DNA of 64,000 nt from an uncultured Clostridia bacterium (GTDB lineage Bacteria; Bacillota; Clostridia; TANB77; CAG-508). The position numbers and the translations under genes were made by a program. This document shows positions 55,780 to 64,000 of this stretch, in pieces (the stretch's first letter is position 1; each line of letters opens with the position of its first letter). The DNA is taken from contig CAKPKG010000003.1 of assembly GCA_934167165.1 (NCBI GenBank), positions 1 to 64,000 on the forward strand. The letters are read 5' to 3'. Below the pieces are notes generated by a model. It had not been told where the DNA came from. It made no database searches and saw nothing but the letters and a program-made list of their open reading frames with translations.

Positions 55780-55890
55780 TTTCACGAAGTGAGAAGTGTG
55801 AGGTGAGAAGTGCGAAGAATAGGGAAAGGCCTGCGAAGCCTTGCCCCTATAAATCCCACCTCCCACATCCAACTTCTCACTTCAATTAAA
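55780..55890 (+). repeat. Hairpin repeat family 1, full copy
   Basis: Left arm TTTCACGAAGTGAGAAGTGT then GAGGTGAGAAGTGCGAA, central AAAGGCCTGCGAAGCCTT, right arm TCCCACCTCCCACATCCAAC then TTCTCACTTCAATTAAA. It starts within the murD stop region. Confidence 0.92.
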
Positions 55891-55936
55891 CAAATTCAAA
55901 TTCAATCCAAAGATTATATTTTATATAATCTTTATT

Positions 55937-55977
55937 TTTATTGAATAGGAAAATCTCCGATTTTTCCTATTCAATAA
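55937..55977. terminator. Left hairpin of repeat family 2 copy B
   Basis: TTATTGAATAGGAAAATC and GATTTTTCCTATTCAATAA pair around TCC. This is the counterpart of the TAGGAAA hairpin of copy A. Confidence 0.75.
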
Positions 55978-56042
55978 AAATGCTATAATCGCTATTGCCT
56001 TTGAAATTTCCTCATTTTATTCGGAAACTCAAATCGGCGAGA
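55978..56042 (-). repeat. Repeat family 2, 65-base core, copy B (reverse)
   Basis: Reverse complement runs TCTCGCCGATTTGAGTTTCC to AGCGATTATAGCATTT. It differs from copy A at three positions near the loop and stem base, with the TTGAG/TTTCAA stem kept by a G-T pair. Confidence 0.88.
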
Positions 56043-56075
56043 AAAAAAGTGTAGCAAAGCCACTTTTTTTGCAAT
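56043..56075. terminator. Right hairpin of repeat family 2 copy B
   Basis: AAAAAAAGTGTAGC, loop, GCCACTTTTTTT. Different sequence from the copy A hairpin, same position relative to the core. Confidence 0.7.
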
Positions 56076-56125
56076 AAAAGATTACCTTCTGCATATAATG
56101 TAACATGCAAAAAGGAGGTTTAGTA

Positions 56126-56707
56126 ATGAATTATCAAAATTATGAAGAATATATGAGGAGTGTACTTGGATATTCTCCATACACAGAAAGAAATTATACA
56201 TATACAGATTCACAAGAAGATATGTATAATTATGCAAATGAGATGACTATAAACACTATGCCACAACAAGATTTAACAGCTTTTTACCCAGAGATATATA
56301 AAATTATATATCCAATGGTATGCAAAGCTTGTAATATGAATTCTAATCGTGAAATCACAAAAGATTTGTTAGAACAAATGACAGATGAAATATATAGAAA
56401 TATAGAACCAGAAGAACAAGCTACAACAAGAATAGAGCCACAATTGAAAAATGGAGATGTAATAAATCCAAATGCAAAAGAACCTGAACAACGAACAAGA
56501 GAAACAAGACAAAACAATTTCTTGTTAAGGGATCTAATAAGAATTTTATTATTAAAAGAGTGGGGAAGACCTAATAGGCCACCAATTAGACCACCATTTC
56601 CACCGGGAGGAGGAAGACCACCAATGGGACCAGGGCCAGGAATGCCACCACCTAATAGACCACCAAGACCCCCAATGGGACCACCACAAAGGCCGAGATA
56701 TTTTTAA
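56126..56707 (+). CDS. Unknown protein with proline/glycine-rich C-terminus
   Basis: A 193-residue protein. The N-terminal 120 residues are soluble and acidic, with many Tyr and Asn (NYQNYEEYMRSVLGYSPY) and a helical part around PEIYKIIYPMVCKACNMN. The last 50 residues are a run of Pro, Gly and Arg (RPPIRPPFPPGGGRPP and related). ATG 56126 has an AAAGGAGG site. Proline/glycine-rich tails occur in clostridial spore-coat and surface proteins, so a spore or surface role is possible, but this is inference. Confidence 0.75.
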   Translation: MNYQNYEEYMRSVLGYSPYTERNYTYTDSQEDMYNYANEMTINTMPQQDLTAFYPEIYKIIYPMVCKACNMNSNREITKDLLEQMTDEIYRNIEPEEQATTRIEPQLKNGDVINPNAKEPEQRTRETRQNNFLLRDLIRILLLKEWGRPNRPPIRPPFPPGGGRPPMGPGPGMPPPNRPPRPPMGPPQRPRYF

Positions 56708-56710
56708 ACT

Positions 56711-56812
56711 AAATTGAGGTGAGATGTGTGAAGTGAGAAGTGTGAAAAAATAGGGAAAAGCCTATGAAGCTTTAACTCTATGATCTTCATTTCACACTTC
56801 GCACCTCGTGAA
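56711..56812. repeat. Hairpin repeat family 1, copy with swapped outer arms
   Basis: The outer parts read in reverse orientation (left end ATTGAGGTGAGATGTGTGA, right end TCACACTTCGCACCTCGTGA), while the AAGCCTATGAAGCTTT centre reads forward as in the other copies. It looks like a recombined or inverted copy. Confidence 0.7.
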
Positions 56813-56890
56813 AAATCTAATTCACTGTGCATAATTACCTATATTTTACATATAATTATAGTACAAGCTATTGTAAGGATGTGATGAAAT

Positions 56891-57989
56891 TTGGTAGTTG
56901 ATATGGGCTATTTTACAAAAGTAATAAAGAAAATACTAATACTAATCCTTACTCTGGTAGCAATTTATTTATCGTTTAAATTAGCTTTGTTTTATATGCC
57001 TTTTTTAATAGGATTTATTATATCTTTATTAATAGAGCCTATTATTAAATTTATTAATAAAAAAACAAAATTAACTAGAAAAACAAGTGCTGTAATTACA
57101 TTAGTATGTATTTTTACAATTTTAATAGCGCTAATTATTTGGGGTGTAATTAGTTTAATTACAGAATCTTCAAATTTATTACAAAGCTTAAATATATATA
57201 TAGAAAAAATATATATTCAAATACAAAGATATATAAACAATATAGATTTTGAGAAAATTAAAATACCAAAGCAAGTTGTTTCAATAGTTCAAAATGCAAC
57301 TAGTAATTTTTTAGAGTTTTTAACAAAATGGATAAGTAATTTTTTAACTTCAATACTTCAAAACATAACTTCTCTTCCAATAATAGGTATATATATTGTA
57401 ATTACAATACTTTCAACATATTTTATGTGTGCAGATAAAATGTACATGTTAGATCAATTAGAACACCATTTCCCAAAACTATGGGTAAAAAAATTTGGAT
57501 TACACTTAAGAAAATTAATTGCTACATTAGGAGGTTATTTAAAAGCAGAAGCAACACTAATATTAATATCTTTTATAGAGGTTTTAATAGGGCTATATAT
57601 TTTTAAAATATGTGGATTAAATGTGCCATATCCATTTTTAGCAGCACTTCGGAATAGGGTTTGTAGATGCACTTCCAATACTTGGGTCTGGCACAGTAAT
57701 GCTACCATGGGCTATTATTTCTGCTGTAAATGGAGATTTAAGTTTAGGAATTGCATTATTTATACTTTATATAATAATACTAGTAGTACGCCAGTTATTA
57801 GAGCCAAGAATTGTTGGGAATAATATAGGAATACATCCAGTATTTACATTAATTGCAATGTATACAGGCTTTAAGTTTTCTGGAATAATAGGCTTATTTA
57901 TAGGTCCAATAGTACTAATAATTTTACAAAATGTTTTTGAAACAATGATAGATAATGGAATAGTGAAAACTATATTGGATAGAAAATAA
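56891..57989 (+). CDS. AI-2E/YtvI-type sporulation membrane protein, +1 shift at CGG
   Basis: About 365 residues with six to eight hydrophobic segments. It matches the AI-2E transporter-like/YtvI family, several members of which are sporulation proteins: AFYMPFLIGFIISLLIEPI near the N-terminus, a TTHREE-helix core, and the conserved C-terminal part IGFVDALPILGSGTVMLPWA. The CGG at 57650 (GCA CTT CGG AAT) breaks that conserved segment; skipping C gives AALGIGFVDALPILGSG. The zero frame ends in a scrambled tail at 57823, while the shifted frame reaches 57989 with RQLLEPRIVGNN. Start is TTG 56891; the assignment ytvI is plausible but not proven. Confidence 0.85.
57650..57652 (+). other. Inferred +1 shift site in the ytvI-like gene (CGG, then GGA)
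   Basis: Zero frame CTT CGG AAT; the conserved segment needs CTT GGA ATA. The extra base is C57650. Confidence 0.9.
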
Positions 57990-58013
57990 AGGAGAGGCAA
58001 ACGCCTCTCCTTT
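57988..58013. terminator. Bidirectional intrinsic terminator
   Basis: AAAGGAGAGGC, loop AAAC, GCCTCTCCTTT between the YtvI-like gene and the DUF1980 gene on the other strand. Confidence 0.88.
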
Positions 58014-58554
58014 AAAACATAGCAGAAGTAGGAACATATGTATCATCAGGTGGATAAACATAAATATTATCTTTTGGCTTTTCTATTTGTTTAATTTCTT
58101 TTATTTTTATTATAGGCATATCACCATGATATGAGCCTTTTGTAATTTCACCTTTTATTTCTACCCAAGAATCATTATCAAAATTTTGGGCATTTTTGCA
58201 ATCACATAAAAAACCTACTATTAATGTTTGCATATCTGAACTAATTATCATATCTCGCGCAAGAACAAATTCTGTTTCTTTAAAGTCTAACAATCTATAA
58301 ACGTAACCAGAAAAGCATATTTCTTTACCTACATAAGAATCTATATCATCATGAACAGCTTTTAAAATATTAGTATAGTCATTGGTAGAAATATTAATCG
58401 TATTTGTATTTATTGTTTCATCTTTCACCTTAAAACTATTAGCATAAATCATGTGTGCCGAAATTGCAAAATATATTGTTATAGCAATTGCTATAAAAAC
58501 AAGAATTATCTTTACTAACTTTTTTCCATTTAATTTAATATTCCATACAAACAT
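58012..58554 (-). CDS. DUF1980/TIGR03943-like protein with one membrane segment
   Basis: A 180-residue protein. One hydrophobic segment at about residues 14-35 is followed by an extracytoplasmic domain with KEICFSGYVYRLL, EFVLARDMIISSDMQTLIVGFLC, WVEIKGEI and the end PKDNIYVYPPDD. These match the C-terminal domain of the TIGR03943 (YcgQ-type) family, found next to metal-linked permeases. The usual second or upstream membrane segments and the permease partner are missing here, so it may be a free-standing or reduced form. Confidence 0.75.
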   Translation of the reverse strand: MFVWNIKLNGKKLVKIILVFIAIAITIYFAISAHMIYANSFKVKDETINTNTINISTNDYTNILKAVHDDIDSYVGKEICFSGYVYRLLDFKETEFVLARDMIISSDMQTLIVGFLCDCKNAQNFDNDSWVEIKGEITKGSYHGDMPIIKIKEIKQIEKPKDNIYVYPPDDTYVPTSAMF

Positions 58555-58581
58555 TATATCAATCCTTTCTGTGGAATTGGA

Positions 58582-58692
58582 ATTTCACGAAGTGCGAAGT
58601 GTGAGGTGAGAAGTGTGAGGAATAAAGAAAGGCCTGCGAAGCCTTGGCCCTATAAATCACACCTCCAACATCACACCTCTCACAGCAATTAA
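58582..58692 (+). repeat. Hairpin repeat family 1, full copy
   Basis: Left arm TTTCACGAAGTGCGAAGTGT then GAGGTGAGAAGTGTGAGG, central AAAGGCCTGCGAAGCCTT, right arm TCACACCTCCAACATCACAC then CTCTCACAGCAATTAAA. It sits between the DUF1980 gene and secA. Confidence 0.92.
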
Positions 58693-58824
58693 ACAAATTC
58701 CAATTTATCTAATTAAATTCTATGTTAAATTCTTGCAATATATTACAGTTCATGATATATTATTTAAATGTATGGCAGATTGGGTTGGCCATAGCATACA
58801 CATTAATTGAAAGAAGGAAATTAA

Positions 58825-61588
58825 ATGGGTTTATTTAGTAAAATTTTTGGCACATATAGTGAAAAAGAAGTAAAAAGAGTAATGCCAATAGTGGATAAAA
58901 TAAATAGTTTTGAACCAGAAATATCAAAACTTTCTGATGAAGAACTAACAGGTAAAACACAAGAATTCAAAAAAAGGTTAAATGAAGGAGAAACTTTAGA
59001 TGATATATTACCAGAAGCTTTTGCAGTAGTTAGAGAAGCTTCTAAAAGAGTTTTAGGTATGCGTCACTTTGATGTTCAATTAATAGGTGGAATCATTCTT
59101 CATCAAGGAAGAATCGCGGAAATGAAAACTGGTGAAGGTAAAACTTTAGTTGCAACACTTCCTGTATATTTAAATGCACTAACAGGAAAAGGTGTTCATG
59201 TTGTAACAGTAAATGATTACTTGGCAAAAAGAGATAGTGAATGGATGGGTAAATTATACAAATTTTTAGGATTATCTGTTGGACTTGTAATTGCAGGTAT
59301 GAATAGTATGCAAAAACAACAAGCATACAATAGTGACATTACATATGGTACAAATAATGAATATGGCTTTGATTATTTAAGAGATAATATGGTTATATAT
59401 AAAAGTGAAATGGTTCAAAGACCATTAAATTATGCAATTGTAGATGAGATAGATAGTATCTTAATTGATGAGGCTCGTACTCCTTTAATTATATCAGGTA
59501 CAGCAGCAGAATCTTCTGTTTTATATTCACAAGCAGATGATTTTGTAAAAAGATTAAAATCAAAAGTATTAGTAGAAGAAGACATAAAAAATCTTGACCA
59601 AGAAGAAGATAACGAAAAATATGATTATATAGTAGATTTAAAAGCAAAATCAGCAACATTAACTCAAAAAGGTATAAAAAAGGCAGAAGATTACTTTAAA
59701 TTAGAGAATTTAAATGATTTAGACAATTCTGATATAGTTCATCATATTAACCAAGCATTACATGCTCATGGAGTTATGAAAAAGGATATAGACTACATAG
59801 TTAAAGATGGAGAAGTATTAATAGTTGACGAGTTTACTGGAAGAATTATGTATGGAAGAAGATATAGCAATGGTCTTCATCAAGCAATAGAAGCAAAAGA
59901 ACATGTTAAAATTGCAAATGAATCTAAAACTCTTGCAACAATTACATTCCAAAACTATTTTAGAATGTATGATAAATTATCAGGTATGACTGGTACAGCT
60001 ATGACAGAAGAATCTGAATTTAGAGAGATATATAATTTAGACGTAATATCAATTCCTACAAATAAGCCAATGATAAGAATTGATAATAATGATATTATAT
60101 ATAAAAATGAAAATGCTAAATTTAGAGCAGTGGTAGAAGATATTAAAGAAAGCCATAAAATAGGTCAACCAGTGCTAGTTGGTACTGTTTCAATAGAAAA
60201 ATCTGAAAAATTAAGTAGCATATTAAAAAGAGAAGGAATAAAACATGAAGTATTAAATGCTAAATATCACGAAAAAGAAGCTCAAATTATTGCACAAGCT
60301 GGTAAATTGGGAGCTGTTACAATAGCAACAAACATGGCTGGTCGTGGTACTGATATTATGCTTGGCGGTAATAGTGAATTTTTAGCAAAGCAAGAAATGA
60401 AAAAACAAGGATTTTCAGAAGAATTGATAGAACAATCAACAGCACATAACGAAACAGAAGATGAGGAAATATTAAAAGCAAGGGAAACATTTGCTAAATT
60501 AGAGCAAAAATATGACAATGAAATAAAAGAAGAAAAACAAGAAGTCATAGATGCAGGTGGACTAAAAATTATAGGTACAGAAAGGCATGAATCAAGAAGA
60601 ATAGACAACCAGCTTCGTGGACGTAGTGGACGTCAAGGTGATCCAGGAGAATCAAGATTTTATATTGCGTTGGATGATGACCTAATGAAAATATTTGGTG
60701 GAGATATGGTAACATCAGTATATAATACATTAGGGGCAGATGAAAATATGCCATTAGAAATGGGAATACTTTCAAGAGCTGTTGAATCAGCACAAAAGAA
60801 AGTTGAAGGAAAGAACTTTAGCATTCGTAAACATGTACTTCAATATGACGATGTTATGAATACTCAAAGAGGAATAATTTACAAACAAAGAAAACAAGTT
60901 TTGGATGGAGAAAATATACATGACAATATATTACATATGATTGATAGTGTAGCAGAAGAAACTGTTCAAGAATATATTGGAAATGGTGAAGATGTAAATA
61001 AAGAAGGTTTACTACAAGAAATCAAAAATATATTTAATGTAAACTCATTAGAAACTTTATCTAAGAAGCATTTAAACGTTAGTGAAATAGCTGAAGAATT
61101 GAAAGAAAAAGCATTACAAAACTATGATAAAAAAGCAGAAGAAATAGGAAAAGAAGAAATCGGCGAAGTAGAAAGAGTTGTTATGCTTAAAGTTGTAGAT
61201 CAAAAATGGATGGACCATATTGATGCAATGGATGAATTAAAAGACGGTATTGGCCTTCGTGCTTATGGTCAAAAAGATCCAGTAGTTCAATATAGAATTG
61301 AAGGATTTGACATGTTTGATCAAATGGTTAATGATATTAAGCATGATGTTGTAAAAATCTTGTTAAACATAAATAAAGTTAACAATGTTGAAAGAAAACA
61401 AACTGTAAAAATAACAAAACAAGGGCTTGAACAAGCTGTAAATGCATTAAAAAATTCTACACCTAAAGAATCAAAAGAGGTTTCACATATGCCTATTACA
61501 AATGATGGCCCAAAAGTTGGTAGAAACGACCCATGTCCTTGTGGAAGCCGGTAAAAAATATAAAAATTGCTGTGGAAGGAATCAGTAA
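58825..61588 (+). CDS. secA: Preprotein translocase ATPase SecA, +1 shift at CGG
   Basis: About 920 residues. SecA drives export through SecYEG. Walker A is [30 protein letters not shown] and [17 protein letters not shown] follow in NBD1, [22 protein letters not shown] and [18 protein letters not shown] in NBD2. The zero frame ends at CPCGSR-stop (CGG TAA at 61549-61554). Skipping the C gives the complete zinc finger [17 protein letters not shown] with stop at 61586. The zinc finger binds SecB or lipid, so the shift decides whether the end is present. Confidence 0.96.
61549..61551 (+). other. Inferred +1 shift site in secA (CGG TAA, then GGT)
   Basis: Zero frame AGC CGG TAA; the zinc finger needs AGC GGT AAA AAA TAT. 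The zero frame stops at once, so unshifted ribosomes give SecA lacking the last 12 residues including both distal cysteines. Confidence 0.92.
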
Positions 61589-61606
61589 TTTGTGTAAGGA
61601 GTAATA

Positions 61607-62791
61607 ATGTCTTTTAAAAGTTTAAAAAATAAAAGAGCTATAACCTTAATAGCGGTAGTAATTACAATAATTATTCTTTTGATATTAGTAGGAGTAAGTA
61701 TAAGAATTGCTAAAGGGAAAGATGGACTAATAAATAAAGCAAAAGAAGCAAAAGCTCATACAGAAATTGAAGAATTAAAAGAACAAATACAAATAGATAT
61801 ATCAATTAAGCAAATAGACGATAAAGGGAATGACCTATCATCAGTAGAATTAAAGGTTATTTTAGATAAATATTTTGATAATGTACCAGAGCCAACGGAA
61901 TTAAAACCAGATACAATACTAACAGCAAAAAAAGAATATGGAGAATATGAAATAAAGATTTCTGATTTATATAATGGAACTTTTTCAAAAAATGGAACAA
62001 CAGCTTCTGACATTAATAACAAATTGGATAAAAGCGAATTTTATGGTGCAATAGTAAAAGGATATGAGTGCCCTAATAGTGCAGGCGTAAATGAATGGAA
62101 AATTCTTTACGCTGATGATACTAATATTTATTTAATTGCAGGAGACTATATTTCTAAAGATTTTTGCCCAAATTCAAAAACAAAAACAATATATGTTAAA
62201 ACAGATTATATATTATCAATGGACTATGTAATACTTGACTATGATAAAGGAACAGAAAGTATTACAGACGAAAGAACTAAAAAATTAAATAAATTATATT
62301 TTGATTATTTAAAAGAAACATCATCTTCAAGTAAAAACAATAATATGTGCGCAGTGGCATATATGACAGACACAAATATATGGAAAGGTTTTGCCGGGGA
62401 TAAGGCAGAATATGCAATAGGTGGTCCAACACTAGAATTGTTACTTAAATCATATAATCAAAAATACAATCTTGATTATCAAATGCAACCAATAAGTGCT
62501 GGAGGATATCAAATAAGAAAAGACAGTGATTCTGAATGGGGAAATTGGGTTTATTTATATGAAGAAGATTCCACATATACTATTAGAGATAAAACCAAAG
62601 CCAAATCACTATGGATTGCAAGTCCTTCCGTTGCAGGAGCTACAAATGTGTTTAAAATACGTAGCCAAGGTAGACTAGAAAATCAGAGTTGCTATAATAC
62701 AACAAATGATGTAGGCTTCAGACCAGTAGTATGCTTAAAATCAGAGGTTCAACTTATAAAAAAATCAGAGGGAGTTTATACTATAGAATAA
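61607..62791 (+). CDS. Type IV pilin-like surface protein (copy 3, no shift)
   Basis: A 394-residue protein that starts KSLKNKRAITLIAVVITIII, a prepilin-like leader and helix in one frame, with Ala in place of the Gly at the cleavage position. A short coiled part (AKAHTEIEELKEQIQIDISI) precedes a long C-terminal domain with DTNIYLIAGDYISKDFCP, GPTLELLLKSYNQ, LWIASPSVAGATNVF and NDVGFRPVVCLKSEV. The latter resembles repeated surface domains of uncultured clostridial proteins. It differs completely from the C-terminal parts of the copies at 33.4 and 34.3 kb. It follows secA by 18 bases. Confidence 0.8.
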   Translation: MSFKSLKNKRAITLIAVVITIIILLILVGVSIRIAKGKDGLINKAKEAKAHTEIEELKEQIQIDISIKQIDDKGNDLSSVELKVILDKYFDNVPEPTELKPDTILTAKKEYGEYEIKISDLYNGTFSKNGTTASDINNKLDKSEFYGAIVKGYECPNSAGVNEWKILYADDTNIYLIAGDYISKDFCPNSKTKTIYVKTDYILSMDYVILDYDKGTESITDERTKKLNKLYFDYLKETSSSSKNNNMCAVAYMTDTNIWKGFAGDKAEYAIGGPTLELLLKSYNQKYNLDYQMQPISAGGYQIRKDSDSEWGNWVYLYEEDSTYTIRDKTKAKSLWIASPSVAGATNVFKIRSQGRLENQSCYNTTNDVGFRPVVCLKSEVQLIKKSEGVYTIE

Positions 62792-62817
62792 TATTTTATT
62801 AAAGAAAGGTGAATAAT

Positions 62818-63831
62818 TTGATATATCCTAGTTTTATTAAAGAGAATAATTGTATAGGCGTTCCTGCTCCATCTGCTGGAGCAGACTGTACAGAAAGAAT
62901 AAATAAATCCCTAAATGCAAAAAAAACATTGGAAAAACTGGGATGTAAATTGATTTTATCAGAAAATCTTTTAAAATGTGAAAAAGGAAGAAGCGCAACA
63001 GCAAAAGAAAGAGCAAAAGAAATAAATAATATGTTTAATAGTAAAGATATAAATATGATTTTATGTGCAACAGGTGGAGAGTTTTTGGTTGAAATATTAC
63101 CATATATAGACTTTGATTTAATAAAAGAAAATCCTAAATTTATAGCAGGATTTTCTGACCCAACAGGGCTATTATATCCAATAACAACAAAATGTGATAT
63201 TGCAACTATTTATGGGCAAAACTTTACTTCATTTGGAGCTGAAACACTTCATCAAAGCCAACTAGATTTTTTAGAAGTAGTAAAAGGCAATTTGAATGAA
63301 GAATATAATTACGATTTATATGAAAATGAATATGTAGAGAAAAAGACAGGTCTAGAAAATTACAATTTAACAGAAAAAGTATTTTGGAAAACTTTAGATG
63401 ATAAACCAGCAACTATAAAGGGAAGAATTATAGGAGGATGTTTTGACGTAATTTCGACTCTTGCCGGAACCAAATATGACGGGATAAAAACATTTAACGA
63501 AAAATATAAAAACGATGGAATAATTTGGTATTTTGATAATTGCGAACTGTCAAAAGAAGAAACTATTCGAGTATTGTGGAAAATGAACGAATTAGGTTAT
63601 TTTAAATATACAAAAGGAATAGTTTTTGGCAGATTTGGAACTGATAAAACATACTACGATTATGATACAAAAACATGCCTAAAAGATAGTGTATTAAAAG
63701 AACTTAATATTCCAATTATTTATGATGCAGATGTTTCACATAAAGCACCTTGTTTAACAATAGTAAATGGTGCAATTGCTGAAATTGATGTTAAAGATGG
63801 TAAAGCTAAAATTAAATTTGAATACAAGTAA
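62818..63831 (+). CDS. LD-carboxypeptidase (S66 family, MccF-like)
   Basis: About 337 residues. S66 serine peptidases cleave the L-D bond of murein tetrapeptides or a microcin-like substrate. GVPAPSAGAD at the start, LCATGGEFLVEILPYIDFDL (with the nucleophile region), FIAGFSDPTGLLYP and the oxyanion-side GRIIGGCFDVISTLAGT, then IVFGRFGTD and YDADVSHKAPCLTIVNGA mark the family. TTG 62818 is preferred to GTG 62809 because AAAGGTGAATAA lies ahead. It probably recycles peptidoglycan. Confidence 0.9.
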   Translation: MIYPSFIKENNCIGVPAPSAGADCTERINKSLNAKKTLEKLGCKLILSENLLKCEKGRSATAKERAKEINNMFNSKDINMILCATGGEFLVEILPYIDFDLIKENPKFIAGFSDPTGLLYPITTKCDIATIYGQNFTSFGAETLHQSQLDFLEVVKGNLNEEYNYDLYENEYVEKKTGLENYNLTEKVFWKTLDDKPATIKGRIIGGCFDVISTLAGTKYDGIKTFNEKYKNDGIIWYFDNCELSKEETIRVLWKMNELGYFKYTKGIVFGRFGTDKTYYDYDTKTCLKDSVLKELNIPIIYDADVSHKAPCLTIVNGAIAEIDVKDGKAKIKFEYK

Positions 63832-63863
63832 ACAGGTCAATATTTATTGACTTGTTTTTTGTT
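63830..63863 (+). terminator. Intrinsic terminator after the LD-carboxypeptidase gene
   Basis: AACAGGTCAATA, loop, TATTGACTTGTT, then a T run. The rest to 64000 is AT-rich and shows no gene. Confidence 0.82.
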
Positions 63864-64000
63864 GAATAAAGAAGTCTGACAAAGACACTTTTCTTCTTAA
63901 ATATGCCAAAAAAATGTTGAAAAAGAAATGCTTATGTGTTAATATGTAATCGGTTAAAAAGTATATTCTACAACTATAAATGTATATTATTACATAAATT

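Larger units (their letters stand above)
55780..56125. other. Intergenic repeat-rich region between murD and the proline-rich gene
   Basis: About 346 bases with no gene. It holds one full hairpin repeat family 1 copy (55780-55890), then repeat family 2 copy B with its two hairpins (55937-56075), then the ribosome binding site of the next gene. This makes it the most structured gap in the window. Confidence 0.8.

Overview
The window is AT-rich DNA (well under 35% GC by eye) with AGA as the main Arg codon, GGAGG-type ribosome binding sites, frequent TTG starts and a complete spoIIIAA-AH sporulation operon. This points to an endospore-forming low-GC Gram-positive bacterium of the Clostridia, probably an uncultured host-associated lineage. 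Anaerobic ribonucleotide reductase (nrdD/nrdG) and the lack of any visible respiratory gene fit an anaerobe. No rRNA, tRNA, prophage, insertion sequence or CRISPR array was seen.

Layout. 1-2.4 kb: end of queH, a polysaccharide deacetylase, a Fic protein with a substituted catalytic His. 2.4-8 kb: a membrane glycosylation cluster (two PMT-like multi-pass proteins, a GtrB-like GT2, a GtrII-like multi-pass protein). 8-13.5 kb: polA, a lytic transglycosylase, galE, an isochorismatase-like hydrolase, udk. 13.8-19.7 kb: a DUF120 (CTP-type riboflavin kinase-like) protein and the spoIIIA operon. 19.7-32.4 kb: cysE, a DnaB-like ATPase, pfkA, argS, upp, glmM, metG, tmk, nadD, a GltD-like oxidoreductase. 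32.4-36.6 kb: an unknown protein, two tandem pilin-like surface proteins, SOS-type dinB. 36.8-42 kb: nrdDG, a PrsA-like foldase, a DUF1540 protein, a peroxiredoxin. 42-50.4 kb: a KH protein beside a beta-CASP nuclease, fba, smpB, two envelope proteins, uvrB and small unknown genes with different codon use. 50.4-64 kb: uvrA, a pncC-like gene, murD, a proline-rich protein, a YtvI-type membrane protein, a DUF1980 protein, secA, a third pilin-like protein and an LD-carboxypeptidase.

The most striking signal is a recurrent +1 frameshift. Eleven otherwise intact genes (PMT-like protein, spoIIIAA twice, spoIIIAC, spoIIIAE, the 32.4-kb unknown, two pilins, smpB, uvrA, the ytvI-like gene, secA) each carry an extra C placed exactly before a conserved glycine codon, so the zero frame meets CGG and the protein continues only if the ribosome skips the C and reads GGA or GGT. 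There are twelve sites, on both strands, and every one reads CGG. Scanning by eye I found no CGG used as Arg in any conserved housekeeping gene here; the five in-frame Arg CGG codons all lie in poorly characterised or atypical genes. This suggests that CGG is unassigned or hungry in this organism and works as a +1 shift or four-base glycine signal. A systematic sequence error is the main rival explanation.

The window also holds two families of structured intergenic repeats. One is a hairpin element of about 100 bp with nine full or partial copies. The other has a 65-bp core found twice in opposite orientation, with flanking hairpins that differ in sequence but keep their pairing. There is also a 143-bp inverted-repeat element at 41.1 kb, a possible Shine-Dalgarno-sequestering hairpin before the KH gene, and LexA-like boxes in the dinB and uvrB promoters.
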